Source: Myxococcales bacterium (GTDB lineage Bacteria > Myxococcota_A > Polyangia > Haliangiales > Haliangiaceae). Taken from it: a DNA stretch of 64,000 nucleotides. Positions within the stretch are counted from its first letter, which is position 1, and every line of letters starts with the position of its first letter. The translations under genes and the position numbers were made by a program. Where the stretch lies: positions 1 to 64,000 of the forward strand of contig JADJGV010000034.1 of NCBI GenBank assembly GCA_016707895.1, given 5' to 3'. Positions 31,288 through 48,644 of the stretch are shown here, piece by piece. The notes under the pieces were generated by a model. The model was not told where the DNA came from, did no database searches, and saw nothing but the letters and a program-made list of their open reading frames with translations.

Positions 31288-31695
31288 CTACTCGCACGCG
31301 AAGCACAGGTCGGTCTGCAGCGTGCCGCAGTCCGGGCCGCGGTCGCGCACCGCGCCGCAGGCCCGCCAGTCGACGCACTCGCTGTCGCCGCCGAGGTACA
31401 GGCCGAACACGGCCGTGTAGTGCAGGCGCCAGCCGCCGCCGTCGGGGCCGCCGACCCAGCCGATCACGTCGGCGCCGTCGGCCACCTGCTGGCTGATCAC
31501 CGCCCGGAACCCGCGCCCCTGGCCGCGGGCCACCAGCGCGCACACCCGGGCCCAGCCGGCGGCGGCGGCCTCGTCCCAGGCTTCGATCGCGCCGCAGTCG
31601 ACCGTGTCGGGGCCGCGCGCGGCCACCAGCGCCACCGGATCCTGATCGGCGAACTCGCAGCCGGCCACCAGCACGAGCGCGATCGCGATCCGCAT
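31288..31695 (-). CDS. Small lipoprotein, unknown function
   Basis: A 135-residue exported protein with start MRIAIALVLVAGC, where the Cys is the predicted lipid anchor. Seven further cysteines are present, including a CFAC tail. No family recognised. It is convergent with tatC (21 bp apart). A TACGCT box lies six bases upstream of the ATG. Confidence 0.7.
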   Translation of the reverse strand: MRIAIALVLVAGCEFADQDPVALVAARGPDTVDCGAIEAWDEAAAAGWARVCALVARGQGRGFRAVISQQVADGADVIGWVGGPDGGGWRLHYTAVFGLYLGGDSECVDWRACGAVRDRGPDCGTLQTDLCFACE

Positions 31696-31701
31696 GCCGC
31701 G

Positions 31702-31707
31702 AGCGTA
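31702..31707 (-). promoter_or_regulatory. -10 box of the small lipoprotein gene, leaderless type
   Basis: TACGCT on the minus strand ends six bases before the ATG at 31695. Confidence 0.4.
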
Positions 31708-31765
31708 CGCGCCGCGCGGCGCGGCCGCCGCTGGCCGCCGCTGGCACCCGCGCGAGCCGCCGGCA

Positions 31766-32608
31766 TCACGGCCAGGGCGCGTCGACCACGCTCGGCGACG
31801 CCAGCGCGATGCGCTGGAACCGGAACAGCCGCTCGCGCTGGTAGTCGCCGAGCAGCTGCAGCGCCAGGTCGTCGAAGCTGACCGTGCGCACCCAGCGGTA
31901 GCCGCACGCGGCGAGGAGCGGCGTGATGTGGTCCGAGCCGAACCGCACCGGCTCGGCCAGGTCGCCGATGAAGTCGCGCATGCCGTGATCCTGCGCCGAC
32001 AGCTTCTGGCCGGCGGCCAGGTTCTTGCCGACGAAGTCGAAGGCCAGGAGCGACCGCGGATCGAGCCCGCGCGCCAGCGTCGTCGCGGTGGCGCGCACCG
32101 CGGCCTCGGTCAGGTACGGCACGACGCCCTCCCACAGCACCAGCGTCGGCACCCGCGTCGACAGCCCGGCCGCGCGCAGCCGATCGACCGGATCCTCGCG
32201 CTCGAAGTCGCACGGCGCGTAGGTCGCCGCGTCGACCGGGTAGCCGGGCAGGGCGGCCAGCCGCGCGCGCTTGGCGGCCTGGGTGTCGGGGTGATCGACC
32301 TCGAAGTAGCGCACGCCGCTCTTGGGCATCCGCGCGGCGCGGGTGTCGTAGCCGGCGCCCAGGATCACCACCTGGCGCACGCTCAGCCGATCGGTGGCCA
32401 GCGCCACCAGCCGATCGAGGTAGGCCACGCGCAGCGCCAGCCAGGTCTCCATCGCCGGCCAGTGGCGATCGAAGCCGGCGGCGATGCGCTGGCCCTCGTC
32501 GCCGGCCAGCGCCGCGGCCCAGCGGTCGGTCATGATCGGCTGCGGCCAGGTCGACGCGCGCGCGCGGTACGCGCACACCATCAGCGCGGTGCTCGAGGCT
32601 CCATCCAT
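31766..32608 (-). CDS. Class I SAM-dependent methyltransferase (LCMT/COG3315 type)
   Basis: A 280-residue protein. SAM-binding motifs are VVILGAGYDTRAAR and FEVDHPDTQAAKRARL, followed by VLWEGVVPYLTEAAV. These mark the leucine carboxyl methyltransferase-like family that is common in actinobacteria and myxobacteria. The substrate is unknown; relatives act in O-methylation of secondary metabolites. It stands alone between lipoprotein genes, and a TATAGA box is six bases upstream of the ATG. Confidence 0.88.
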   Translation of the reverse strand: MDGASSTALMVCAYRARASTWPQPIMTDRWAAALAGDEGQRIAAGFDRHWPAMETWLALRVAYLDRLVALATDRLSVRQVVILGAGYDTRAARMPKSGVRYFEVDHPDTQAAKRARLAALPGYPVDAATYAPCDFEREDPVDRLRAAGLSTRVPTLVLWEGVVPYLTEAAVRATATTLARGLDPRSLLAFDFVGKNLAAGQKLSAQDHGMRDFIGDLAEPVRFGSDHITPLLAACGYRWVRTVSFDDLALQLLGDYQRERLFRFQRIALASPSVVDAPWP

Positions 32609-32614
32609 GCCGCC

Positions 32615-32620
32615 TCTATA
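32615..32620 (-). promoter_or_regulatory. -10 box of the methyltransferase gene, leaderless type
   Basis: TATAGA on the minus strand ends six bases before the ATG at 32608. Confidence 0.4.
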
Positions 32621-32678
32621 TCGCGCCGCCGCCGCCGCCGCGCGCTTACACGCCTGTCCTCGCCGGTCGGGCGGCGCG

Positions 32679-33896
32679 CTACCACAGCTTCACGTCGCCG
32701 ATGCCGTCGGGGCGCCCGCGCACCGCGCGCACCTGGGCCACGCCCGCGGGCAAGAGCGTCACCGTCAGCGTGGTCTCGCTGCGGATCGGCAGGCCCGGGG
32801 TCCGCAGGTCCTTGACGTCGGCGAGCTCCTCGTCGTCGAGGCCGAGCCGGTCGCGCTCGTAGGTCGCCTCGGTCGTCACGTCGAGCGGGCAGCTCGCCGC
32901 GCCGGTCTTGGGATCGCGCACGCACACCATCAGGTACTTCGACGTGACGCTCTCGATCTCGTCGATGCCCATGTCGGAGTCGGTGCGGGTGTGGGTCGAC
33001 TCGAAGCGCACGATCGTGCGGTCGCCCAGCGGCTCCTGCTTGGCCGCGTCGAGCGTCCACTCCTCGGAGATGCCGAACATGCCGGGGTTGTAGATCGCCG
33101 CCAGGTAGCCGACGACGGCCCAGCCGGTGCCGATCTGCGCCACCACCGCGACCTCGCTCTCGTTCATGCCGCTGGTCGCGAAGGTGACGGTCTGCCAGCC
33201 GTCGACGCCGGAGGGGTCGACCGAGCACGCCCGCTCGTCGTCGGGCTCGAAGTTCTCGGCCACGGTCGCCAGCAGGCAGTCGCACAGCTTGTCCGCGGGC
33301 ATCGGCGTCGCGCACGCCAGCGGCGTCGGCGCGTCGGTGATCGCGGTGCCCAGCCCGGCCAGCCGCTGCTCGACGGTCTTGTTCGGGCGCAGCGCCAGCG
33401 ACTCGCGGTACAGCGCCGCCGCCTTGGCCGGCGCGGCCGCCTGCTCCTCGACGCGGCCGAGGTTGTACAGCGCGGCGGCCTTGAGCTTGGCGTCGGTGGT
33501 GGTCAGCACCGCCTGCCGGCCGGCGGCGCGGGCCTTGGCGTGGTCGCCGGCCGACATCGCCGCGAACGACAGCTCGCCCAGCGCGCGCTCGTCGCCGGGG
33601 ATCGCTACCAGCGCGGCCTCGAACGCGGCGATCGCCTCGGGCCACTTGGCGGCCTTGGCCAGCTTGCGGCCGGCCGACAGCTTGGCCTTGTACTCGGCGC
33701 GGGCGGCGCGGGTGACCGGCGCGGCCTTGGGCTTGGCGGCCTTGCCGGCGGCCTTCGCGGCGGCGTCGACCGCGGCGCCGGCGTCGACCACCGCGGCCGG
33801 CGGCGGCGCCGTGCCCGAGCCGGCGGCGGGCGGGGACGACTTCTTGCCGCACGCGATGACCGCGAGCAGCGCGAGCGAGAGCAGCGGGCGCTTCAT
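32679..33896 (-). CDS. TPR-containing lipoprotein
   Basis: A 405-residue exported protein. Start MKRPLLSLALLAVIAC gives the lipid-anchored Cys. An Ala/Pro/Lys linker is followed by about four tetratricopeptide units (about 65-185) and a C-terminal beta-rich domain (about 190-405) with paired cysteines that I do not recognise. A TAGGAT box lies eight bases before the ATG at 33896, with an AGGCCTCC stretch between them. Confidence 0.8.
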   Translation of the reverse strand: MKRPLLSLALLAVIACGKKSSPPAAGSGTAPPPAAVVDAGAAVDAAAKAAGKAAKPKAAPVTRAARAEYKAKLSAGRKLAKAAKWPEAIAAFEAALVAIPGDERALGELSFAAMSAGDHAKARAAGRQAVLTTTDAKLKAAALYNLGRVEEQAAAPAKAAALYRESLALRPNKTVEQRLAGLGTAITDAPTPLACATPMPADKLCDCLLATVAENFEPDDERACSVDPSGVDGWQTVTFATSGMNESEVAVVAQIGTGWAVVGYLAAIYNPGMFGISEEWTLDAAKQEPLGDRTIVRFESTHTRTDSDMGIDEIESVTSKYLMVCVRDPKTGAASCPLDVTTEATYERDRLGLDDEELADVKDLRTPGLPIRSETTLTVTLLPAGVAQVRAVRGRPDGIGDVKLW

Positions 33897-33904
33897 GGAG
33901 GCCT

Positions 33905-33910
33905 ATCCTA
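33905..33910 (-). promoter_or_regulatory. Putative -10 box of the TPR lipoprotein gene
   Basis: TAGGAT on the minus strand, eight bases before the ATG at 33896. Confidence 0.35.
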
Positions 33911-33986
33911 CGCGTCGCTCCCCCACCGGCATTCCACCGCCGCGCCAATCCCGTCCGCGCGCGGACGAATGCGCCGCGATCCCGCG

Positions 33987-34451
33987 TCAGCGCTTGGCGG
34001 CGCGAGCGATCTCGCGCTGATCGTCGGCGGCGCGCTTGGCCGCGCGCTTGTCGTACTGCTTCTTGTGCGTGGCCAGGCCCAGCTCGACCTTCACCCGGCC
34101 CTCCTTCCAGTACAGCGCCAGCGCGATCAGCGTGAAGCCGCGCTCGCGGGTCTTGGCGCCGAGCTTGGCGATCTCGGCCTTGTGCAGCAGCAGCTTGCGC
34201 ACCCGATCGACCTGGTGGTTGTCGCGGTTGGCCTGCGGGTACTCGTTGATCTGGATGCCGTGCAGCCAGACCTCGCCCTTGCGGATCTCGGCCCAGCCGT
34301 CGGTGATCGTCACCTTGGCGTCGCGCAGCGACTTCACCTCCGAGCCCACCAAGGCGACGCCGGCCTCGTAGCGCTCGTGGATCAGGAAATCGTGAGTCGC
34401 CTTGCGGTTCTGGGCGATGAACTTGTGCGCCGAGGTGCGGGCGTCGGCCAT
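33987..34451 (-). CDS. smpB: SsrA-binding protein SmpB
   Basis: A 154-residue partner of tmRNA in ribosome rescue. Conserved elements are AQNRKATHDF, YEAGVALVGSEVKSLR, NEYPQANRDNH and the basic tail KRAAKRAADDQREIARAAKR. The length is typical. Its RNA partner ssrA is encoded 14 kb away at 48334-48691 and carries an integrated element. Confidence 0.96.
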   Translation of the reverse strand: MADARTSAHKFIAQNRKATHDFLIHERYEAGVALVGSEVKSLRDAKVTITDGWAEIRKGEVWLHGIQINEYPQANRDNHQVDRVRKLLLHKAEIAKLGAKTRERGFTLIALALYWKEGRVKVELGLATHKKQYDKRAAKRAADDQREIARAAKR

Positions 34452-34501
34452 CGCCGACTCTTAGCACGCAACCGGCGCCGCGCGCGGCCGATAGGCTGCG
34501 C

Positions 34502-35215
34502 ATGCAAGCCGTCGAAGTCGCGCTGTCCACCCTGTTCGTCCCCCGGTGCGTCGCCTGCGAGGCCCGGGTCGAGCCCCCCGCGCCGCTGTGCGCCGCGTGC
34601 GCGACCACCGTCGACGAGCTGGGGCCGGCGTGCCCGCGCTGCGGCGAGCCCCAGGCCGCGCCGCCGGCGGTGGAGTGCGCCCGCTGCCGCGCCGGCCGCT
34701 GGCCGCTGGAGGCGATGGTCGCGCCGTGGCGCTACGGCGGCGAGCTGGGCCGGTCGCTGCGCCGGCTGAAGTTCGCCCGTCGCCACGAGATCGCCCGGGC
34801 CCTGGCGCCGCTGTACGCCCCGTTCCTGCACGCCGCGGTCGAGGCCGGCGCGATCGATCTGATCGTCCCGATCCCGCTGCACTGGCGCCGGCTCGCGGCC
34901 CGCGGCTTCAACCAGAGCGAGGCGCTGGCCCGCCACGCCCGCGCCGCCGCCGGCTGCGCCGCGCCGCTCGACACCCGGGCGCTGCGCCGGGTCCGCAACA
35001 CGTCGCCGCAGACCCACCTCGACGGCGACGCCCGCCGGCTGAACCTGCTCGAGGCGTTCGCGGTGCCGCGGCCGGCCCGGGTCGCCGGCCGGCGGGTGCT
35101 GCTGGTCGACGACGTCGTCGCCACCGGCGCCACCATGGCCGCGGCCGCGATCGCCCTCACCTCCAGCGGCGCCGCCGGCGTCGTCGGCTTCGCCTTCGCC
35201 CGGGCCGAGCGCTAG
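34502..35215 (+). CDS. ComF family phosphoribosyltransferase-like protein
   Basis: A 237-residue protein. The N-terminal Cys4-type zinc ribbons (CVACEARV, CAAC, CPRCG, CARCRAG) are followed by a double-zinc-ribbon/PRTase fold with the PRPP-binding motif VLLVDDVVATGAT. ComF proteins act in DNA uptake in competent bacteria. A role in nucleotide scavenging is also possible. It is divergent from smpB. A TAGGCT hexamer lies four bases before the ATG. Confidence 0.92.
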   Translation: MQAVEVALSTLFVPRCVACEARVEPPAPLCAACATTVDELGPACPRCGEPQAAPPAVECARCRAGRWPLEAMVAPWRYGGELGRSLRRLKFARRHEIARALAPLYAPFLHAAVEAGAIDLIVPIPLHWRRLAARGFNQSEALARHARAAAGCAAPLDTRALRRVRNTSPQTHLDGDARRLNLLEAFAVPRPARVAGRRVLLVDDVVATGATMAAAAIALTSSGAAGVVGFAFARAER

Positions 35216-35236
35216 CGCGCCCGGCTCGCGCCCCGC

Positions 35237-41251
<6,015 letters not shown>

Positions 41252-41423
41252 GTAGGCTCCGAAGGTTCGCCGCCCGGCCCCCAGGCCAAGCTGCGTCCAA
41301 AAATGGTACCCCGCCCCGCGGCGTGATCGGAAGGGCCGGGGAGGCCCGTGTGACGGACCTAACCCCGGGAAGCGGTTCAGGAACTCGGCGGGCAATCAGG
41401 CTTTTGCTGATGCGTTTCTGTGC

Positions 41424-41429
41424 TACGGT
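41424..41429 (+). promoter_or_regulatory. Putative -10 box of the kinase/TPR gene pair
   Basis: TACGGT, preceded by GTGC, nine bases before the ATG at 41439. Confidence 0.4.
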
Positions 41430-41438
41430 GCGCCTCGG

Positions 41439-42745
<1,307 letters not shown>

Positions 42746-42749
<4 letters not shown>

Positions 42750-43846
42750 AGCGCATCGCGTCTGTGATCATCGCGAGTGGTCTGCTGGCGGTCGTCGGCA
42801 TACCCGCAACTCGCGCGCAGCCTTCCCCAACCGACCCCGTCGCCGATTCGCCGGCCAAGCTGCGCGCCAAGGCCCTCAACGCGGCCGCCGTCCAGCAGTC
42901 GCGGGCCGGCAACAAGGTCGCCGCGCTCGGCCTGTTCGAGGACGCGTATCGCGAGTTCCCATCGGCGGCGCTCCTCTTCAACATCGGCACCACGCAACGC
43001 GAACTCGCTCGCCTCGCAGACGCCGCGGCCACCTTCGAGAAGTTCCTGGCCGATCCGCAGCGCCCAGCCGACCGAGTCGCCCAGGCCACCACCGCGCTCG
43101 CCGAGTTGACCGCTCAGCTCGCGGTGATCGAGTTCGCGGTCGTGGCGCCGGCGGCGGACTCGGTCGAGATCGCGATCGATGGTGCTGCCTGGCGTCCGCT
43201 GTCGTCGTCGTCGCGCGTGTTCGTCATGCCAGGCGATCACGTGGTGCGGGCACGGAGCGGGGGGGGCGCGCCGGTCGAGGTCACGGTCGCGGGCGTTGCG
43301 GGGGCCGCCGTCGTCGCTGCGCTGACGCTGGAGCCCGTGGCGACATCGGCCGAACCGCCCCCAGCAGTGGCGCCACCACCGGCGTCCGAGCGTGCGGAGG
43401 TCGTGCCTGCGCCCACCGCCGCTCCAGGGCGCTTCGGTGCGATGGTCGCGGTCGCCGTCGATCCCGCGTCGAGCGGGGTTACCGCCCTGGTGGCGGCCAC
43501 CTTCGCGGCGCACCAGCGCGTCCAGGTGAACGTCGGTGGCATGCTGGGTGGCAACCGCGCCGCGTTCGTGACCGCGACGGCGACATTGCGGCCGGGGGTG
43601 TTGCGTCCAACCGCGTCCGTTGGCGGCGTGCTCGCGTTCTACTCATGGAACGGCGCGGACCACGACACGGTCGGCATGGTCGAGCGGACCCTGGTCGGTG
43701 CTCGTGCCGCAGTCGGAGCAGAGTGGTGGCCTGCCGCCCGGGTCGGTGTCCTTGCCGAGGCGGTGGCCGAGTACTACCCGACCGGTGAGCCCGACATCCA
43801 CCCGCTGGTCTTCACGCCGACCGTCGGCGTGCGCGGCCGACTCTAG
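42746..43846 (+). CDS. Exported TPR protein coupled to the kinase
   Basis: A 366-residue protein with signal peptide (MKRIASVIIASGLLAVVG...). A tetratricopeptide segment (about 35-115) is followed by a beta-rich PEGA-like stretch, a Pro/Ala linker and a C-terminal domain (about 230-366) with alternating hydrophobic strands that end GVRGRL, like an outer-membrane barrel. The GTG start overlaps the kinase stop (GTGA). Its TAG stop overlaps the TAG stop of the convergent ASH gene (CTAG at 43843-43846). Confidence 0.8.
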
Positions 43847-46800
43847 GCGCGCGTCGCGCGCGTGCTGCGGCGACGCCGTCGAAGCATCAGCGCCAGCCCG
43901 ACCACGCCCAGCGGCCATCCCTGGCGGCCGTTACCTGCGTCGCACCCGTAGAGATCGTCGGGCTGCCGTTCGATCGCGGTGAGCGTGACCGGGATCCGCG
44001 CGTGGGGGATCGGATCGCCATCGAGGTACACGTCAACGGACAACGCCAGCTCGCCGGCGTTGGGTACCGTCAGCGTCAGATCGTAGACCTCGGTCTCGCC
44101 AGCGGCCAGCTCGCGCGACGCGCTCCCGACCACGACCGCGGCGTCATCCGATGGCCGCACCTCGACCGTGAAGTCCTCCGACGGCGTGGACTGGTTGGCC
44201 AGCGGGATGCCCGCCGCGACAAGCTCCGTCAGCCGGAGCGCAATCCCGACCGGCACCTGGACCGTCGGTGCGAGCGCGCTCGGTGCGCTCACGGGGCGTG
44301 CGACGGATGCCCCCGACAGCGGGACCATCACCATCGCGGCGCCGTCGTCGTCGTTTGTCACCGTCAGCGTGGCGCTGTAGCTCTGATACACGGCATCCGC
44401 TGGGCGGAACTCGACGAGCACGTCGGCGCAGGTCTCGCCGCTCGCGGTGGCCGCGCCGATGGTCAGCGGGCTCGCCGTCGCCACCGTGAAGGGAGCGGCC
44501 ACCCCAGCAAGCATGCTGACCGTCAACGCCGCCTCGCCGGTGTTGCACACCTGCAGCGTCTTGGTCGCGCGCGGGTCATCGGCGCGCGGGTTGCGGTAGA
44601 CGTCGCCGAACGTCAGCACCGGGTTACCGCCGTCGCCGCGCACCGCGATGTGTTGGTCGACGCCATAGCCGGTCAGCGTGATCTGCTGGCCCACCGGCTG
44701 GCGCACGCCGCCGACGTAGTAGCCGGTGGTGTTGATCACGAACGACGAGGACTCCATCGTCGCCCCCGACCGCTCGACCGTCGGATCGTAGCGCACCATC
44801 AGCGTGGTCGACTCGCCGCTGTTGATCGTCACGGTGGCCGGCGGCGACACCAGCGAAAACGGGCCGGTTGGCGCGGTGATGCTGGAGATCACCAGCGGCG
44901 CCGCGCCCATGACCATCATGTTGGTGATGGTCAGCGGGATGATCCGGCCGTCCGGCAGGTCGACGTCGACGCCGCCGAAGTCGATCGCAGCGCCGGGGTT
45001 GAGGGCGATCGTCGGCCCGGTCGAGCGCATCGACAGCGCGACCGTCTTCTGGTTGTCCGGCGACGGCAGCGTGCTGGTGACGTTCAGGGTCGCGGTGAAC
45101 ATGCCCAGCGTCGTGTCGTTGGGGTCGGCGAACACGGTGACGTCGAGCTGCTGGTTGGTCAGCAGGGTCGGCAGCGTGCCGGGTACGCCGGTGATCGTGT
45201 AGTTGCCGTTGGCACCGCTCAGCGCCACCGAGGTCAGCGGCGCGGCGGCCTGGCCGATGTTCTTGATGCAGAAGCTCTGGGCCACCGGGGCCGAGCTCCA
45301 CACCACGTCGCCGTAGTCGTGGGTCGTCGTGCCGGTGGTGCAGCCGGCGCCGGCGCCCTTCATGATCACCAGGCCCGAGTCGGCGCCGTCGCCGGTGACG
45401 TTGAACGCCAGCGTGTTCCAGTCGGTGGTCAGCGTGACGATCGCGGTGCCCTGAGTGTTGAGCGTCGGCATGAACGTGATCGGCAGCGTGATCGAGCCGC
45501 CGGCGGGCACCGCCATCGCCGACGGCGCGCCGATCGTGAAGCCCTGGGCCGCGGGCGCCGAGGTGATCGCGCTGATGTTGACGGCGCGGTTGCCGTTGTT
45601 GCTGATCGTGACCGTCGTCATCTTCGACTGGTTGAGAAACGTCGAGCCGAAGTCGATGGTGTTGGTCGGCTGGGTGTAGGCGAACGGCGTCGCCGAGGTG
45701 ACGACGATGTTGCCGCGCACCGCGTTGCACGACAGCGCGACGTCGACCGAGGTGTCGTTGGAGCTGTCGTTGGCGACCTGGATCGTGCCGGTGCGCGTGC
45801 CTTGGACGTCGGGCGCGCAGGCCACGGTCCAACTCGCAGTGCCGCTCGGCGCGATCGTCGTGGTCGTCGGGCCGACCATATTGAAGTCGGCCGGATTGGT
45901 GTTGGTGACGCTCGAGACGGTCAGGGTCATCGAGCCGGTGTTCTGGATCGTGATGGTCTGGGTGGCCGAGGTGGCACCGACGTTGGTGTCCGGGAAGGTC
46001 AGCGCGCCGCCGACGGTGGGCGGCGTCGGCGGGACCGGCGCGGTCAGCGCGGCCAGCGGCTCGGCGCCGGCGCCGGTCACGTTGATGTCGACCGACGGCG
46101 TGCTGACGTCGTTGGACGCGACGTTGATGGTGCCGGTAAGCGGACCGGTCACGGAAGGGCGGAACGACACGGTGACGGTCACCGCGGTCCCGCCCGGCGT
46201 GATCGTGCCGCTGCAGCCCGGCGCCGAGCACGCGATCGAGAAGTGCGGCGACCCTTCGCTGACACTGTAGGTCAGGGGCGAGGTGGTGGTGCCGGCGGGG
46301 TTGCTGATCGTGAACGTGCGCGTCGTCGCGCTGGTGGTGTTGATGCGCTGGCTGCCGAAGTCGGCCAGCGGCGGGCCGGCGATCTGGATGTCGGGGGTGC
46401 TACCGGTGCAGGTCAAGCCGACTGCACGCGGCGACGCCGGATCATCGCTCACGATGTTGAGCGTGCCGGTCTTGGCGCCGATCGTCGTCGGGTCGCACCG
46501 CAGCGTGATGGTTAGCGTGTTGCCGGGGCCGGGCGCCGCCGCGATCGCGGCCAGCGGGCCGCAGCTCTGGCCGGTGGTGCACGCGCCGAACGCGAACGTG
46601 AAGTTCGCACCCGGATCGCTGGTGATCGACATCGAGGCGATGTTCAGCGTCATGCCGCCGGTGTTGGTCAGCACCAGGTTCTGGGTGACGCCGCCCGACG
46701 CGGCGATGTCGACGGTGCCGAACGCCAGCGACGCGTTGGCCGACAGGCTCGAGATCGCGCCGGTGCCGGCCAGCGGGATGACCTTGGTGGCGTCGGTCGG

Positions 46801-48186
46801 ATCGGGGTCGTTGGTGGTCAGCGTGACCATGCCGCTGCGGGCGCCGACCGCGCCCGGCACGAAGCCGACCTGGATCTGCGCGCTGCCGCCGGCGGGGACG
46901 GTGCCCGACAGGCAGGCGATGCCACCGCCCATGCACGATAGCGGGAACTCGGTCATCGACGAGGTCGCCGCCGCGTAGGTCAGCGCCTGGGCGCCGGCGG
47001 CGTTGGAGATCGTGATCGTCTGGACCGTCGCCGGCGTGCCGATGCGGTTGTTGCCGGCGAAGGTCACCGAGGTCGGGGCGACGGCGAGGGTGGGCGGGAC
47101 GCCGGTGCAGTTGAGCGTGACCGCCTTGCTCGACGTCGGCATCCCGCTGGAGGCGTCGTTGCTGACGACCGTGAGGGTCGCCGTGCGCAAACCAGGCGCG
47201 GTCGGCCGGCACCTGAAGGCGTACGTATCGCTCGCACCAACAGCGATCGCTGCTGACGAGGGCGTGCAAGCTTGCAGTCCGGTGCAGCCGTGGTCACGAA
47301 ACGTGAACTCCGCTGCGTTTACACCGCCGATCGTCAGCGAAGCCACGTCGAGTTGCGTCGAAGCTCCGTCGGGGACGAGGTTGCGGAGGCTCAACGTGGA
47401 GTCAACGCTTCCACCCACGGGCGCGGCGCCGAACATCAGCGACGTTGGGCTGAACGTCAGGATCGCTTGGGTTCCCGTCCCGGTTGCGGTGACGTTGGGG
47501 ACAGACTCCCCGGGCAGGTCCGCTGACGTCTCGATGTCGAACACGGCAGTGCGAGAGCCTGCTGCGCTTGGATTGAACGCGACCGTGATGGTGCCGGACC
47601 CCGACGGGGGTATCGGGAATCCTGTCTCGGCTCCGAAAAGCACGGTGAAATCGCCGCTGTGGACCCCTGCGAAACCTGCACTGACGGTCGCGAAGTCAAG
47701 CGGCGCGTTCCCTGTGTTGTCGATTGTCAGGGCGCGCGTCAACGAACTCGCGTCGTTCCAACGGGCGGTGCCAAAGGACAGGTCGCCTGCGGCTACCACG
47801 AGGCGTGGGGCGGTCGACGTTCCATCCACGGTGAAGATGACGTCGTCAGCTCCGGGGCCGTCGATCGACACGGTGCAGGTCGGCATCGGGCCGCGGACCG
47901 TTGGCGAGGCGGTCCACGTCACGGTGAGCTCGAGCGAACCTGCGCCGTTTGCGGGGACCACCCCGCTGCCTGGTGAGACCGCGACGTCGGTGCAGGTCGC
48001 GACAACGGTTACCGAGCGCTGGCTGGCGTCGTTGTAGATGGACACCGTGGCGGTGTCAGGGGTGCCCGCCGGGCGGCTACCAAAGTTGACGTTGCCGCTA
48101 GTAGTCAATGTCGCGTGGGCAGGCGTTGCCGAGCCCAACACCGCCGATACGATCAGCATGACCAAGTGCCAACGGGTACCGCGCAT
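43843..48186 (-). CDS. Giant ASH-repeat (choice-of-anchor D) surface protein with C-terminal sorting tail
   Basis: A 1447-residue paralogue of the protein at 35237-41251. The signal peptide is at 1-25, with about fourteen ASH/choice-of-anchor D repeats after it. The C-terminus is a MYXO-CTERM-like tail (YGCDAGNGR, hydrophobic helix, LRRRRR cluster), as expected for anchoring to the outer surface. It ends here and has no OmpA module. The N-terminal third differs from the paralogue; the middle two-thirds is near-identical. An AAGGAG site supports the ATG at 48186. Confidence 0.88.
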   Translation of the reverse strand: MRGTRWHLVMLIVSAVLGSATPAHATLTTSGNVNFGSRPAGTPDTATVSIYNDASQRSVTVVATCTDVAVSPGSGVVPANGAGSLELTVTWTASPTVRGPMPTCTVSIDGPGADDVIFTVDGTSTAPRLVVAAGDLSFGTARWNDASSLTRALTIDNTGNAPLDFATVSAGFAGVHSGDFTVLFGAETGFPIPPSGSGTITVAFNPSAAGSRTAVFDIETSADLPGESVPNVTATGTGTQAILTFSPTSLMFGAAPVGGSVDSTLSLRNLVPDGASTQLDVASLTIGGVNAAEFTFRDHGCTGLQACTPSSAAIAVGASDTYAFRCRPTAPGLRTATLTVVSNDASSGMPTSSKAVTLNCTGVPPTLAVAPTSVTFAGNNRIGTPATVQTITISNAAGAQALTYAAATSSMTEFPLSCMGGGIACLSGTVPAGGSAQIQVGFVPGAVGARSGMVTLTTNDPDPTDATKVIPLAGTGAISSLSANASLAFGTVDIAASGGVTQNLVLTNTGGMTLNIASMSITSDPGANFTFAFGACTTGQSCGPLAAIAAAPGPGNTLTITLRCDPTTIGAKTGTLNIVSDDPASPRAVGLTCTGSTPDIQIAGPPLADFGSQRINTTSATTRTFTISNPAGTTTSPLTYSVSEGSPHFSIACSAPGCSGTITPGGTAVTVTVSFRPSVTGPLTGTINVASNDVSTPSVDINVTGAGAEPLAALTAPVPPTPPTVGGALTFPDTNVGATSATQTITIQNTGSMTLTVSSVTNTNPADFNMVGPTTTTIAPSGTASWTVACAPDVQGTRTGTIQVANDSSNDTSVDVALSCNAVRGNIVVTSATPFAYTQPTNTIDFGSTFLNQSKMTTVTISNNGNRAVNISAITSAPAAQGFTIGAPSAMAVPAGGSITLPITFMPTLNTQGTAIVTLTTDWNTLAFNVTGDGADSGLVIMKGAGAGCTTGTTTHDYGDVVWSSAPVAQSFCIKNIGQAAAPLTSVALSGANGNYTITGVPGTLPTLLTNQQLDVTVFADPNDTTLGMFTATLNVTSTLPSPDNQKTVALSMRSTGPTIALNPGAAIDFGGVDVDLPDGRIIPLTITNMMVMGAAPLVISSITAPTGPFSLVSPPATVTINSGESTTLMVRYDPTVERSGATMESSSFVINTTGYYVGGVRQPVGQQITLTGYGVDQHIAVRGDGGNPVLTFGDVYRNPRADDPRATKTLQVCNTGEAALTVSMLAGVAAPFTVATASPLTIGAATASGETCADVLVEFRPADAVYQSYSATLTVTNDDDGAAMVMVPLSGASVARPVSAPSALAPTVQVPVGIALRLTELVAAGIPLANQSTPSEDFTVEVRPSDDAAVVVGSASRELAAGETEVYDLTLTVPNAGELALSVDVYLDGDPIPHARIPVTLTAIERQPDDLYGCDAGNGRQGWPLGVVGLALMLRRRRRSTRATRA
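44560..47103. repeat. Long direct repeat, copy 2 (inside the 1447-residue ASH protein)
   Basis: Partner of the stretch at 37660-40187, in the same orientation about 6.9 kb apart. Weaker similarity continues to about 43960. Recombination between the copies would delete the kinase/TPR gene pair and leave one hybrid ASH gene. Confidence 0.75.
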
Positions 48187-48422
48187 CGCTGCTCCTTGCG
48201 GCCGAGACTACGCGTTTCTCGAATAGCCCGGAAGCCCCGAGGGACGATCGCCCCTTGCGTCGGGGCGGGGCAGGCCCCATCATGCCGGGCAGGCCTTCAC
48301 CGGCCTGATCTCTGCTGTGTTGATCTCTGACAAGGGGGCGTAAAGGTTTCGACGGGGATGTCGACGACTGAGCTGCGTGTCGTGGCGCCCATGGCCACGT
48401 AAAAATGGGCAACCCTGCAACT

Positions 48423-48455
48423 GCGAACGACAACGCTGTTGCTCTCGCGGCCTGA
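48423..48455 (+). other. tmRNA proteolysis-tag reading frame
   Basis: Ten codons plus stop encoding ANDNAVALAA. It closely matches the family consensus (A)ANDENYALAA, and the LAA end is the ClpXP degradation signal. Confidence 0.9.
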
Positions 48456-48644
48456 CCTAGTCAGGACCACGACGGCTGCGTAGGCTTCCGCCTGGAGCCC
48501 GCGTAGCCGCAACAATCAGGCTGGCCATCCGGGAACGACGATCGTCCGGGCGGCGAGACAAAGGATCGACTCGCGCTGGTGATGGCTGCCATCCACCTCT
48601 CACCAGGGCCAGACAAGACGAGCGATGGATACGCACGTAGTAGC

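Noticed and set aside
44002..46515. Long plus-strand open frame opposite the second ASH gene
   Set aside because: Same reason: low-complexity basic translation opposite a gene with recognisable ASH repeats.
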